Origin: Paracoccus sp. DMF-8
Lineage (GTDB): Bacteria > Pseudomonadota > Alphaproteobacteria > Rhodobacterales > Rhodobacteraceae
Assembly: GCF_029309835.1 (NCBI RefSeq)
Contig: NZ_JARJHL010000011.1
Span: 62,001-126,000, forward strand
Direction: 5' to 3'
DNA length: 64,000 nt
Shown: in pieces, positions 37,079-46,606 of the stretch
Layout of the letters: the number at the start of each line of letters is the position of its first letter
How positions within the stretch are numbered: the stretch's first letter is position 1
The notes under the pieces: model-generated
Told to the model about the DNA's origin: nothing
Databases searched by the model: none
What the model saw: the letters and a program-made list of their open reading frames with translations, nothing else
Made by a program: the position numbers and the translations under genes

Positions 37079-38833
37079 ATGACTTCGGAAATGACCACCA
37101 CGCAGATCGACCGCATGTGGGGGCTGATGCAGCGCGCGCAGCAACTGGGTATCAGCGCCCACAGCAATGCGCTGGCCAAGGCGACGGGATCGGAATTTTC
37201 CGTCGTCGATGCCTCGACCGTCAGCGAAGCCTATCTGCGCGCCATGTTGGATCTGGCGCAGCGCCCCTGGGATCTGGTGACCTATCAGCATGAGGTCATG
37301 CGCGATGTCGGCAAGGCCTGGATGAACGCATGGCGCGCGACGGAAAGCGAAGGCCCGGCCGACCGGCGATTCCGCGATGCGAAATGGGATGAAAACCCCG
37401 CCAACCGCGGTATGCGCGACGCCCATCTGGCGCTGGAGGCCGCGACCGACCGCCTGCTGTCCACCCTGCCAAGCGGCACCAAGGAACAGTTGCGCGTGCA
37501 ATTCTATACCCGCCAACTGCTCAGCGCGCTGTCGCCCAGCAACTTTCTGATGCTGAACCCCGCCGCCCGCGACCGTTTCATGCGCACCGAAGGCGACAGC
37601 CTGCTGGACGGGCTGGAAAACCTGCTGAACGATATCGAACGCGGCGACGGGCGGCTGGATATCGCGACCAACGACACCTCTGCCTTCGAGGTCGGCCGCG
37701 ATCTGGCGACGACGCCCGGTCAGGTGATCTATCAGAACGAATTGATGCAGCTCATCCATTACGCGCCGCTGACGGAAAAGCAGTTCAGGCGCCCGCTGCT
37801 GTTCGTGCCGCCCTGGATCAACAAATACTATATTTTCGACATGAAGCCCGACAACAGCATGGTGCGCTACATGCTGGAACAGGGGCACAGCGTCTTTCTG
37901 ATTTCATGGGTCAACCCGACCCGCGAACATGGTCATCTGAGTTTCGAGGATTACATGCGGCTTGGTCCCCTGACCGCGCTGGACCAGATCACCAAGGCGA
38001 CCGGGGAAAAGGAATTCGATATCCTCGGCTTTTGCATCGGCGGCATTCTGGTCACCGCGACACTGGCCTATATGGCGGCAAGGGGCGACAAGCGCATCAA
38101 GACCGCGACGACGCTGGCCACGATGGTCGATTTCACCGATGTCGGTGAAATCGGCGTCTTCATCGACCGCGAAAGGGTCGAGGCGCTGCGTCACCACATG
38201 GCGGAAAAGGGCTATCTGGAAAATCACCATCTGCAGGACATGTTTTCGATGATCCGCGAAAACGATCTGGTGTGGTCCTTCCATGTCATGAACTATCTGA
38301 TGGGGCGCAAGCCCCCGGCCTTTGACCTGCTGTTCTGGAATTCGGACAGCACCCGCCTGCCGGCCGCGATGCTGCTGTGGTATCTGGAAAAGATCTATAT
38401 CGAGAACGGCTTGCGCAAACCCGGCCATCTGACCATGGACGGCGTGCCGATCGACATCAGCAAGATCGACATCCCCTTTTACGTCCTGTCCACCAAAGAG
38501 GACCATATCGCCGTCTGGACCTCGGTCTATCCGACGACGCAACTGCTGGGGGGCGATACGACCTTTGTTCTGGGCGGCTCGGGCCATATCGCGGGAGTCA
38601 TCAACCCGCCCGCGACACGCCCGAAATACGGCTATTGGACGCGGCCCGACTATCCGCAAAATCCGGCCGAATGGCTGTCGGGGGCGGAACGCCACGAAGG
38701 TTCGTGGTGGCCGCATTGGGCGAACTGGATCGCGGCTCTCAGCCCCGGGGACCAGGTGCCCGCCTATCAGCCCGGCAAGGGCAGGCTGAAGCCCATCGAG
38801 CCCGCACCGGGCAGCTATGTCCGCGCCCCGTGA
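37079..38833 (+). CDS. phaC: Class I poly(R)-hydroxyalkanoate synthase
   Basis: The 584-residue enzyme polymerises (R)-3-hydroxyacyl-CoA into storage polyester on PHA granules. The N-terminal region has the PhaC_N features (NPAARDRFMRTEGDSL, FEVGRDLATTPGQVIYQNELMQL). The alpha/beta-hydrolase core has the lipase-like box GFCIGG with Cys near 319, the Asp in STKEDHIAVW near 475 and the His in GGSGHIAGVINPP near 502. WLSGAERHEGSWWPHW and the C-terminus match alphaproteobacterial class I enzymes. The phasin and phaR genes that usually lie next to phaC are not visible here. Confidence 0.96.
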   Translation: MTSEMTTTQIDRMWGLMQRAQQLGISAHSNALAKATGSEFSVVDASTVSEAYLRAMLDLAQRPWDLVTYQHEVMRDVGKAWMNAWRATESEGPADRRFRDAKWDENPANRGMRDAHLALEAATDRLLSTLPSGTKEQLRVQFYTRQLLSALSPSNFLMLNPAARDRFMRTEGDSLLDGLENLLNDIERGDGRLDIATNDTSAFEVGRDLATTPGQVIYQNELMQLIHYAPLTEKQFRRPLLFVPPWINKYYIFDMKPDNSMVRYMLEQGHSVFLISWVNPTREHGHLSFEDYMRLGPLTALDQITKATGEKEFDILGFCIGGILVTATLAYMAARGDKRIKTATTLATMVDFTDVGEIGVFIDRERVEALRHHMAEKGYLENHHLQDMFSMIRENDLVWSFHVMNYLMGRKPPAFDLLFWNSDSTRLPAAMLLWYLEKIYIENGLRKPGHLTMDGVPIDISKIDIPFYVLSTKEDHIAVWTSVYPTTQLLGGDTTFVLGGSGHIAGVINPPATRPKYGYWTRPDYPQNPAEWLSGAERHEGSWWPHWANWIAALSPGDQVPAYQPGKGRLKPIEPAPGSYVRAP

Positions 38834-39238
38834 TGGCCATTGCCGCGACGCGGTGACGACTGTTGCCGCGATACAGCGAGGGCGCTTTTCGGGGCGCCGC
38901 ACCGCTGCGCTTGACTGATGCGGCCGCGCCACAGGCTGGTCGTCACGCAATCGTTATTCCTTGCGCATCCGGCCCCTGATCCGGCGGTTTATCCGCTGGA
39001 TTGTCGTTTCAACCGACTGAAACACGCATGAAATCGCAAATGACGCGCCCGCGATCCCGCGTGATCGTTGCGGGACGGCGCCGCGCGCGGCGCAATCGCG
39101 TATGGGTTCCGCATATTTCGCGACCCGGCGGAACGATTGACGCAAGACAGGCGGCTGCCTATTTTTCTGCGGTGCAGCATCGTTCTGGCGCTGCAATTGG
39201 ATCGCTGATCAGGGAAAGGGCACAGGCAGGTTGCCGTC
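38834..39238. other. Intergenic region, 405 bp
   Basis: I find no gene I can support. A divergent phaZ depolymerase or downstream phaP/phaR, common around phaC in relatives, is absent. The stretch contains only short shadow frames. Confidence 0.45.
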
Positions 39239-39802
39239 ATGTTCGAAGCCGCGCGCAATTCGATTTTCCGGCGCTCGCTGTCGGGGCTGGATATCCGGAA
39301 CCCGGACGGGTTGCAGATCACGCTGCGCGGCCTGTCGCCGCGCGACGTCCAGCAACATCAGGACCACCTGCAACGCCTGACCCCCGAAGACCGCCGCCTG
39401 CGCTTTCACAGCGCCATGAGCGATGGCGCGATCATCGATTACGCCCATCGTCTGGACTGGAGCCATGCCTATATCTTCGGCATTTTCGTCGATGGCATCC
39501 TGCGCGGCGTGGGTGAGCTGGTGCGGATCGACGACACCAACGAAGGCGAGCTTTCGGTGTCCGTCGAAAAGGAATTCCAGAAGGCCGGTCTGGGCCGCAT
39601 CCTGACCCGCGCGCTGGTCGTCGCGGGCCGGAAACTGGGCCTGAAACGCATCCGCATGCTGTATGTCCGCGAAAATACCAGGATGAAGGCGCTGGCCAAC
39701 AATCTGGGCGCAACGTCGCAATACGCCCATGACGTGATGGAAGGCGTGGTGTCGATCGACGCCGATGCCGACGCCGGCGACCAGCCCCTGCGCGCCGGTT
39801 GA
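39239..39802 (+). CDS. GNAT-family N-acetyltransferase
   Basis: The 187-residue protein has the GNAT core: an acceptor-side DRRLRFHSAMSDGAIIDYA, the beta4 strand GELSVSVEKEFQKAGLGRILTRAL (in two parts here) carrying the Q/RxxGxG/A acetyl-CoA loop as QKAGLGR near residue 121-127, and RIRMLYVRENTRMKALANNLGA in the C-terminal half. This arrangement matches stand-alone acetyltransferases related to the C-terminal domain of Pat-type protein acetylases. The substrate is unknown. Spacing to neighbours suggests its own transcription unit. Confidence 0.82.
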   Translation: MFEAARNSIFRRSLSGLDIRNPDGLQITLRGLSPRDVQQHQDHLQRLTPEDRRLRFHSAMSDGAIIDYAHRLDWSHAYIFGIFVDGILRGVGELVRIDDTNEGELSVSVEKEFQKAGLGRILTRALVVAGRKLGLKRIRMLYVRENTRMKALANNLGATSQYAHDVMEGVVSIDADADAGDQPLRAG

Positions 39803-39972
39803 ACCGCTGCGGCGCGGCACCGCGCCAGCGGCCTGCGTGCCCCCATTCGAACATTCAGGTTTCATTCACCAGATGCGTTCTGGCCAGCTTGACTCTGCCA
39901 TCGCGCGAATGTCAGGCTTGACCCTGGACAGCCCGACCGGAACAGGGGCTGCGGGAGAAAATCAGGGGGAAG

Positions 39973-41022
39973 ATTTCCACGAAAAAGGTGCTTGTTGCGG
40001 CGGTGTTCGGCCTTGCCGCATCGGTTGCCGCCCATGCCGATGGCGTGGTGGATGTGTCCAATGTGAACAGCGATCTGATCGCGACCGCGGATGACAAGAA
40101 ATATACCATCGCCACCGTGGTCAAGGTCGACGGCATCGCCTGGTTCGACCGGATGCGCGACGGGGTGGAACAGTTCAAGGGTGACACCGGCCATGATGTC
40201 TGGATGATCGGCCCGTCGCAGGCCGATGCGGCGGCGCAGGTGCAGATCGTCGAAAACCTGATCGCGCAGGGCGTCGATGCGATCACCATCGTGCCCTTTT
40301 CGGTCGAAGCGGTCGAACCCGTGCTGAAAAAGGCCCGCGATGCCGGGATCGTGGTGATTTCTCACGAGGCGTCGAACATCCAGAACGTCGATTACGATAT
40401 CGAGGCATTCGACAACCTCGCCTATGGCGCCAACCTGATGAAGGTTCTGGGCGAGGCGACCGGGGGCAAGGGCAAATATGTCGCCACCGTCGGCAGCCTG
40501 ACCTCGAAAAGCCAGATGGAATGGATCGACGGCGCGGTGGCTTACCAGCAGGAACATTTCCCCGAAATGTCCGAGGCGATGGGCCGTCTGGAAACCTATG
40601 ACGACGCCAATCAGGATTACACCAAGCTGAAAGAGGCGATGACCGCTCATCCCGATATCGTGGGCATCGTCGGCGGGCCGATGCCGACCTCGGCCGGTGC
40701 GGGCCGGATGATCGCCGAAGGCGGGCTGAAGGGCAAGGTGCATTTCGCGGGCACCGGGCTGCCCTCGGTCGCGGGCGAATATCTGGCGAATGGCGATATC
40801 GGCTATATCCAGTTCTGGGATCCGGCCGTCGCGGGCTATGCCATGAACATGCTGGCCGTCGCCGCGCTGGAAGGAAAGCGTGACCAGATCGCCGCAGGTC
40901 TGAATCTGGGTCTGGAAGGTTATGACAGCCTGATTGCCCCGGTCGAAGGCCAGCCGAACATCCTGTATGGTGCCGGTTGGGTCGGCGTGACCGCCGAAAA
41001 CATGGCCGATTACGACTTTTGA
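39973..41022 (+). CDS. Sugar ABC transporter substrate-binding protein (RhaS/LsrB type)
   Basis: This periplasmic protein has a signal peptide [19 protein letters not shown] and a type I periplasmic-binding fold: [47 protein letters not shown], and [18 protein letters not shown]. Members bind rhamnose, autoinducer-2 or other sugars for CUT2 importers. No ATG starts the frame. Candidates are ATT 39973 directly behind AGGGGGAAG, which keeps the two signal-peptide lysines, or GTG 39988, which loses them. The ATPase and two permeases follow, after a hairpin at 41032 that may lower their expression. The ligand is unknown. Confidence 0.88.
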   Translation: MSTKKVLVAAVFGLAASVAAHADGVVDVSNVNSDLIATADDKKYTIATVVKVDGIAWFDRMRDGVEQFKGDTGHDVWMIGPSQADAAAQVQIVENLIAQGVDAITIVPFSVEAVEPVLKKARDAGIVVISHEASNIQNVDYDIEAFDNLAYGANLMKVLGEATGGKGKYVATVGSLTSKSQMEWIDGAVAYQQEHFPEMSEAMGRLETYDDANQDYTKLKEAMTAHPDIVGIVGGPMPTSAGAGRMIAEGGLKGKVHFAGTGLPSVAGEYLANGDIGYIQFWDPAVAGYAMNMLAVAALEGKRDQIAAGLNLGLEGYDSLIAPVEGQPNILYGAGWVGVTAENMADYDF

Positions 41023-41031
41023 TCGCAACGG

Positions 41032-41055
41032 CCGGGGCTGGTTGTCCGGCCCCGG
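41032..41055 (+). terminator. Intercistronic stem-loop, possible attenuator
   Basis: CCGGGGC at 41032-41038 pairs with GCCCCGG at 41049-41055, loop of 10 bases, no T-tract. It sits between the binding-protein gene and the ATPase gene, where such stems often stabilise the upstream mRNA and give excess binding protein. Confidence 0.45.
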
Positions 41056-41098
41056 TCTGCACACGGCCCGACTACGGATCTCGGATACGGATCGAATC

Positions 41099-42589
41099 AT
41101 GGCGCCCTTGATCGAGCTACGCGGCATCACCAAACGCTTCGGCGGGGTGACCGCTCTGGATGACGTTTCGCTGCGGATCGAACCGGGCGAGATTCATTGC
41201 CTTGCCGGGGAAAACGGGTCGGGCAAATCGACGATCATCAAGGTGATATCTGGGGTCTATACGCCCGATCAGGGCGAAATCCTGATCGACGGCACAGCCG
41301 TTGGCGCGCTGTCGCCGCCCCTGTCCATCGCCCATGGCATTCAGGTCATCTATCAGGATTTTTCGCTGTTTCCGACGCTGACGGTGGCGGAAAACATCGT
41401 GCTGAACAGCCTGCTCAAGGACGGGCGGCGCGCAATCAACTGGCGCGTCGCCCGCCGCGATGCCATCGAGGTTCTGGAAAGGCTGGGCGTCCAGCTTGAC
41501 CCGTCGGCGACGGTGGAAACGCTGCCGACCTCGGGGCGGCAGATCGTGGCGATTGCCCGCGCGGTGCTGGCCGATGCGCGGCTGATCATCATGGACGAAC
41601 CCACCACCGCCCTGACGGGAAAAGAGGTGGACAACCTGTTCCGCATCGTCCGCGATCTGCAATATCATGGAATCGCGGTGCTTTTCGTCAGCCACAAGAT
41701 GCGCGAGATGCTGGAGATCAGCGAAAGGCTGACCGTGTTCCGCAATGGCCGCAAAGTCGCCGAAGGCCCGATTTCCGAATTCGACGAACCGGCGATCACC
41801 CGCGCCATGACCGGCCGCGACCTGACCGCGCGCCGCTATGACTGGGTGCCGACCCGTGGCATGCCCCGGCTGGAACTGCGCAGCCTGACCGTGCCCGGCG
41901 AAATCTACGACATCAATCTGGCGCTGATGCCGGGCGAGGTCGTGGGCGTGTCCGGCCTGATCGGCTCGGGCCGGACGGAACTTGCGCTTGCGCTGTTCGG
42001 GATGCGGCCCGGCTACCGGGGCGAGATCTGGCTGGACGGCAAGCCCGCGCATCTGCAGACCGTGCAGCAGGCCATCACCGAAGGCATCGCCTATGTCCCC
42101 GAGGACCGGCTGAGCGAGGGGCTGTTTCTGCCCAGATCGATTCAGGACAATGCCATCGCGGGTTCGATCCCCGGCTATTCGCGCGGCGGGTTGCTGGATT
42201 TCCGCCGCGCCCGTGCCGACACGCTGGACATGTTCAAGGCGATGCAGATCGCCGCGCCGGGCACGGATGCCGCCGTCAGCACGCTGTCGGGGGGCAATCA
42301 GCAGCGCGTCGTGATCGGGCGCTGGCTGATGACCGGCGCGCGCGTCCTGATCCTGAACGGGCCGACGGTGGGGGTCGATGTCGGATCCAAGGCACAGATT
42401 CACGCGATCATTCATGGCCTTGCCCGCGACAAGGGGCTGGCCGTCCTGATGATTTCCGACGACCTGCCCGAACTGGTGCAGAACTGCAACCGCGTCGTCC
42501 ATATGCAGCAGGGCCGCCTGACCGGCGAGCTGTCGGGCGATGCGCTGACCGAGGATGCGGTCGGCGACAAACTGCGTTTCCGGGGGTAG
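41099..42589 (+). CDS. Sugar ABC transporter ATP-binding protein, duplicated ABC (CUT2)
   Basis: The 496-residue protein has two ABC domains. The first has Walker [15 protein letters not shown], the signature-region [16 protein letters not shown] and Walker [12 protein letters not shown]. The second has the degenerate P-loop [14 protein letters not shown], signature [15 protein letters not shown] and Walker [15 protein letters not shown], as in MglA, RbsA and RhaT. It powers sugar import through the two permeases that follow within 4 and 10 bp. A longer upstream frame to 41042 has no ribosome site. The order SBP-ATPase-permease-permease is standard for CUT2 systems. Confidence 0.93.
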   Translation: MAPLIELRGITKRFGGVTALDDVSLRIEPGEIHCLAGENGSGKSTIIKVISGVYTPDQGEILIDGTAVGALSPPLSIAHGIQVIYQDFSLFPTLTVAENIVLNSLLKDGRRAINWRVARRDAIEVLERLGVQLDPSATVETLPTSGRQIVAIARAVLADARLIIMDEPTTALTGKEVDNLFRIVRDLQYHGIAVLFVSHKMREMLEISERLTVFRNGRKVAEGPISEFDEPAITRAMTGRDLTARRYDWVPTRGMPRLELRSLTVPGEIYDINLALMPGEVVGVSGLIGSGRTELALALFGMRPGYRGEIWLDGKPAHLQTVQQAITEGIAYVPEDRLSEGLFLPRSIQDNAIAGSIPGYSRGGLLDFRRARADTLDMFKAMQIAAPGTDAAVSTLSGGNQQRVVIGRWLMTGARVLILNGPTVGVDVGSKAQIHAIIHGLARDKGLAVLMISDDLPELVQNCNRVVHMQQGRLTGELSGDALTEDAVGDKLRFRG

Positions 42590-42592
42590 GGG

Positions 42593-43570
42593 ATGAGGCT
42601 TGCAGCAAGCAGCGACATGGTGATTGCGGCGATCCTGATCGTCGCCATGGTGGTGATCGGACTGATCAACCCGGCCTTCTGGTCGCTGGACAATCTTTTC
42701 AGTCTGCTGAAGTCGAATGTCGTCATCGGCATCATGGCGCTGGCGGTGCTGCTGGTGATGCTGTCGGGCGGCATCGACGTGTCATTCACCGCATTCGCCG
42801 TGGCGGGCATGTATCTGACCGTTCGGACGATGGTCGATATCGGCTATGACGGCGTCGTCCTGCCCCTGCTGGCCGCGACCGGGATCGGCGCGGCGCTTGG
42901 GCTGGTCAATGCGCTGATCGTCCACAAGCTGCGGATGATCCCGCTGATCGTGACGCTTGGCACCGGGGCGGTGGTGCGCGGGCTGGTGCTGGGTCTGGTC
43001 GGCACCTCCATCGTCAATATCAACAAGATGCCCAGGGAACTGATCGCATTCGGTCGCAGCGATATCCTGACCATGACCAATGCCGGGGGCACGACATTCG
43101 GCCTGACCGCGATGCTGCCGATCTATCTGGGGCTGGCGCTGGTGCTGCATCTGGTGCTGACGCGCACGCTGATCGGGCGTTCCGTCTATGCCTATGGCGC
43201 ATCGCCCGAGGCGGCGAAGCGCGTCGGTTTCCCGATCGGGCGGACGCTGGTGTTCGTCTATGTCACGGCGGGCGCGCTGGCCGGGCTGGCGGGCATCTTG
43301 CAAAGCGCGATGATCTGGCAGGCCAACCCCCGCGATTTTCTGGGCTGGGAACTGGACGTGATCGCCGCTGTCGTGCTGGGCGGCGCCTCGATCTTTGGCG
43401 GGCGCGGGACGGTTCTGGGCACGGTGCTGGGGGTGTTCATTCTGGTGATGATCAAGAATTCGCTGATCCTCATGGGGATCGAAACGACCTGGCAGCGGGT
43501 CGTGGTAGGCGGCATGCTGATCGCGGCCACGGCGCTGACCGCGCTGCGCGATCGCAAGGCGCTGGTATAG
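42593..43570 (+). CDS. Sugar ABC transporter permease (CUT2), first subunit
   Basis: The 325-residue protein has about nine hydrophobic segments and the CUT2 permease signature: VLLVMLSGGIDVSFTAFAVAG near residue 45-65 and LDVIAAVVLGGASIFGGRG near 258-276. The coupling region YGASPEAAKRVGFPIGR faces the ATPase. It pairs with the next gene to form a heterodimeric channel. It starts 4 bp after the ATPase stop behind GGGG. Confidence 0.92.
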   Translation: MRLAASSDMVIAAILIVAMVVIGLINPAFWSLDNLFSLLKSNVVIGIMALAVLLVMLSGGIDVSFTAFAVAGMYLTVRTMVDIGYDGVVLPLLAATGIGAALGLVNALIVHKLRMIPLIVTLGTGAVVRGLVLGLVGTSIVNINKMPRELIAFGRSDILTMTNAGGTTFGLTAMLPIYLGLALVLHLVLTRTLIGRSVYAYGASPEAAKRVGFPIGRTLVFVYVTAGALAGLAGILQSAMIWQANPRDFLGWELDVIAAVVLGGASIFGGRGTVLGTVLGVFILVMIKNSLILMGIETTWQRVVVGGMLIAATALTALRDRKALV

Positions 43571-43579
43571 GGGGCGCCG

Positions 43580-44581
43580 ATGACCACCGAAACCACCCCC
43601 GCAAAACCCGCGCCCCAAAAGACAGAAACGAAACGCAACTGGTTCGACACCAACCTGCAACTGGCGGTCGTCTGCGTGCTGATCTTTGTCGTCATGGCGC
43701 TGCTGAACCCGCGCTTTCTGACGCCCTACAACTTTCAATCCATGGGCTTTTTCGCGCCAGAGCTGGGGATTCTGGCCATCGCCATGATGATCGCCATGCT
43801 GACCGGCGGGATCGACCTGTCGGTCGTGGCGATTGCGAACCTTGCCGGGATCGCGGCCGGCCTGTGGTTTCAAAAGGCAGGCACCGGCGGCATCGGCATG
43901 GTTGTCGGCGGCGTGGCGATTGCGCTGATCGCGGGCACGCTGGCGGGCCTGTTCAACGGGCTGGTCATCGCGAAACTGCGCGTCACGCCGATTCTGGCGA
44001 CGCTTGGGTCGGGACAGGTCTTTACCGGCCTTGCTGTCGTGCTGACGGGCGGGCCCGCCATCGTCGGTTTCCCGCAGGCGTGGAATGCCATCGGCAATGC
44101 CAAGCTGGCGGGCGTGCCGGTGCCGCTGGTGATCTTTGCGGTGATCTGCGTGGCGACCTGGGCGCTGCTGGCGCGCACGCCCTTTGGCCTGAACCTGATG
44201 CTGATCGGCACGAACCCCAAGGCGGCGGTCTTTGCCGGGCTGCGGCGCAGCCGGATGATCCTGTATAGCTATGCCTTTACCGGCTTTCTGGCGGCGATTG
44301 CGGGCATCCTGCTGTCGGCGCGGACCAATGCCGCGAAATCCGATTACGGCGCATCCTATCTGTTGCAGGCGGTGCTGATCGCGGTTCTGGGCGGGACCAA
44401 TCCGGCGGGCGGCAAGGGGTCGGTGCTTGGGGTGGCGCTGGCGCTGATTTCGCTGGTGCTGCTGTCGTCGGGGTTCCAGATGATGCGGGTGTCGCTGCAT
44501 ATGATTGACTTCATCTGGGGCGCCTTCCTGATTCTGGTCATTGCGCTGAATGCCTGGCGCAACCGCAAATCCGAAGGATAG
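43580..44581 (+). CDS. Sugar ABC transporter permease (CUT2), second subunit
   Basis: The 333-residue permease has a ~20-residue Thr/Lys/Pro-rich cytoplasmic start, then about nine hydrophobic segments. IAMLTGGIDLSVVAIANLAG near residue 75-93 and LLQAVLIAVLGGTNPAGGKG near 255-275 match the CUT2 signature (each quoted piece at most 20 residues). IGTNPKAAVFAGLRRSRM is the ATPase-coupling loop. It begins 10 bp after the first permease and is followed within 3 bp by the epimerase-like gene, so all belong to one operon. Confidence 0.92.
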   Translation: MTTETTPAKPAPQKTETKRNWFDTNLQLAVVCVLIFVVMALLNPRFLTPYNFQSMGFFAPELGILAIAMMIAMLTGGIDLSVVAIANLAGIAAGLWFQKAGTGGIGMVVGGVAIALIAGTLAGLFNGLVIAKLRVTPILATLGSGQVFTGLAVVLTGGPAIVGFPQAWNAIGNAKLAGVPVPLVIFAVICVATWALLARTPFGLNLMLIGTNPKAAVFAGLRRSRMILYSYAFTGFLAAIAGILLSARTNAAKSDYGASYLLQAVLIAVLGGTNPAGGKGSVLGVALALISLVLLSSGFQMMRVSLHMIDFIWGAFLILVIALNAWRNRKSEG

Positions 44582-44583
44582 CC

Positions 44584-45672
44584 ATGGTGGTTTCGATCCC
44601 GCTTTTCCGCGAACTCGCGGCGGATGCACCGCGCATCATCGCCACCGCCCAGGGCATGAGCGCCAGCCTGCGCCGCTATCCGACAGGCATCGAATCGCTG
44701 ACCATCGCCACGCCGCGCGGATGGGTCGAGCTGTTGCCCTGGCTGGGCCAGATGGTCTGGGATGCGGAATTCGACGGGGTGCGGCTGACCATGGGCAGCC
44801 CGTTCGAGGCGCCGCGCCCGGCGCGCGTCATCGTCGAAACCTATGGCTGTCTGGCCTTTCACAGCGGGCTGCTGCGCAACGGCTGCCCCGGTCCGGGCGA
44901 CGACCACCTGCTGCATGGCGAAATGGCCTGCGCCACGATGGATTCCGCGCGGCTGGAAATCGGCACGGACGGGCAGGGGCCGTTCATGCGGCTGGCGGGG
45001 CATGTCGATCACATCATGGGCTTTGGCCCGAATTACCGGGCGGAACCTTCGGTCATGGTCAGGCCCGATGCGACGGTATTCGACATGGCGATGCGGGTGA
45101 CGAACCGCAGCTTTGCGCCGATGGATCTGATGTATATGGCCCATGCGAATTTCGGTTTCGTGCCGGGCGGGCGCATCCATCAGGCGGCGCCCTGGACGCC
45201 GGATCGCACCCGCGTCCGCACCGCCATTCCCGCGCATGTCCCGGCGACGCCCGCCTATCGCGCCTTTCTGGACGAACTGGCCGCCCGGCCCGACGCGATG
45301 GAGCGGCTGGACCAGCCGGAGCGCTATGATCCCGAACAGGTTTTCTACATCGAACAGCCCGCGACCGATGCCGCCGGCCTGACCCATCTGATGCTGGAAC
45401 GCCCCGAGGGCGACGGTTTCGTGATGACCTATGCGCCTGCGGAATTTCCGAAACTGGTGCGTTGGGTGCTGGTCAATGGCGATGCGCAGGTGGCGGCTTT
45501 CGCGCTGCCCTCGACCTGCTATCCCGAAGGCTTTTCGGCCGAACAGGCGGCGGGCCGCGTGCGGCAGCTTGCGCCCGCCGAAACGGCCGCGTTTTCCGTC
45601 AGCATGGGCTATGCCGACCGGGCGGCGGCGCAGGATATCGCCGCGCGCATCGCGGGTTTGAACAAAGGATAG
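44584..45672 (+). CDS. DUF4432 / aldose 1-epimerase-like protein
   Basis: The 362-residue protein has the galactose-mutarotase-like beta-sandwich pattern of the DUF4432 family: VELLPWLGQMVWDAEFDG, GCLAFHSGLLRNGCPGPGDDHLLHGE, MRVTNRSFAPMDLMYMAHANFG and TCYPEGFSAEQ (longer pieces shortened). Its acidic and histidine residues fit sugar binding. In a sugar importer operon beside a kinase it probably interconverts anomers or epimers of the imported sugar. Catalysis has not been shown for most of the family. It ends 1 bp before the kinase start. Confidence 0.78.
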   Translation: MVVSIPLFRELAADAPRIIATAQGMSASLRRYPTGIESLTIATPRGWVELLPWLGQMVWDAEFDGVRLTMGSPFEAPRPARVIVETYGCLAFHSGLLRNGCPGPGDDHLLHGEMACATMDSARLEIGTDGQGPFMRLAGHVDHIMGFGPNYRAEPSVMVRPDATVFDMAMRVTNRSFAPMDLMYMAHANFGFVPGGRIHQAAPWTPDRTRVRTAIPAHVPATPAYRAFLDELAARPDAMERLDQPERYDPEQVFYIEQPATDAAGLTHLMLERPEGDGFVMTYAPAEFPKLVRWVLVNGDAQVAAFALPSTCYPEGFSAEQAAGRVRQLAPAETAAFSVSMGYADRAAAQDIAARIAGLNKG

Positions 45673-45673
45673 G

Positions 45674-46606
45674 ATGATGGCGGGCCGGATTGGCGTGATC
45701 GGATCGAATATGGTTGACCTTGTGACCTATGTCACGCGGATGCCCGAACGCGGCGAAACCATCGAGGCGCCCAGTTTCGACATGGGTTACGGCGGCAAGG
45801 GCGCCAATCAGGCGGTCGCGGCGGCGCGGCTTGGGTCGGATGTGATGATGCTGACGCGGGTCGGGGATGACATCTTTGGTCAGGGCGTGCTGGAAAACCT
45901 GCGCGAACAGGGCATCGACGTGACCCATTCCGCCAAGGTGCCGGGCATGGCGAACGGCGTCGCCCCGATCTTTGTCGAACCGTCGGGCGAAAACCTGATC
46001 GTCATCGTCAAGGGCGCCAATGCCACCCTGTCCCCCGCCGATATCGACGCGGCGGCGGATGATCTGAAACGCTGCGACCTGATCCTGCTGCAGTTGGAAA
46101 TCCCGCTGGATGCTGTCTATCATGCCGTTGCTTTCGCTGCGGAAAACGGCATCACCTCGATCCTGAACCCGGCGCCCGCCGCGCCCGATCTGGATGTGTC
46201 GCGGCTGAAGGGGCTGGGCTGGTTCTGCCCCAATGAAACCGAACTGGCCCTGTTGACCGGCCTGCCCACCGAAACCGAGGATGACATCACCGCAGCCGCC
46301 CGCGCCCTGATCGCGCGCGGCATCGAAAATGTCGTGGTGACGCTTGGCGCGCGCGGGGCGCGGCTGGTGACCGGGGACAGCGTCACCCGGATCGCGCCGG
46401 TGCCGGTCACGCCGGTCGATACGACCGGGGCGGGGGATGCGTTCATCGGGGCGTTTGCGCATTTCCACGCGGGCGGTGCCGCGCCGCAGGATGCGCTGGC
46501 GCAGGCCGCGCGTTATGCGGCGCTGTCGATCACCCGGCGCGGGACGCAGAAATCCTATGCCACGCCCGACGAATTCGCCGCATTCGCCGCATCCCATCCC
46601 GGCTGA
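45674..46606 (+). CDS. Ribokinase-family (PfkB) sugar kinase
   Basis: The 310-residue kinase resembles ribokinase. It has the N-terminal GSNMVDLVTYVTRMPERGET, the GGKGANQAVAAARLG motif near residue 39-53, and the C-terminal anion hole DTTGAGDAFIGAFAHF with catalytic Asp near 255. NPAPAAPDLD and CPNETELALLTG are also typical. It probably phosphorylates the sugar imported by the preceding ABC system. Ribose is the family default, but the transporter type allows other pentoses or deoxysugars. Two consecutive ATGs (45674, 45677) are possible starts. Its end overlaps the convergent LysR gene by 52 bp. Confidence 0.9.
   Translation: MMAGRIGVIGSNMVDLVTYVTRMPERGETIEAPSFDMGYGGKGANQAVAAARLGSDVMMLTRVGDDIFGQGVLENLREQGIDVTHSAKVPGMANGVAPIFVEPSGENLIVIVKGANATLSPADIDAAADDLKRCDLILLQLEIPLDAVYHAVAFAAENGITSILNPAPAAPDLDVSRLKGLGWFCPNETELALLTGLPTETEDDITAAARALIARGIENVVVTLGARGARLVTGDSVTRIAPVPVTPVDTTGAGDAFIGAFAHFHAGGAAPQDALAQAARYAALSITRRGTQKSYATPDEFAAFAASHPG

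Noticed and set aside
42782-44629. 615-codon minus-strand frame over the sugar permeases
   Set aside because: Antisense shadow rich in Gln, Arg and His, a typical artefact of GC-rich coding DNA.
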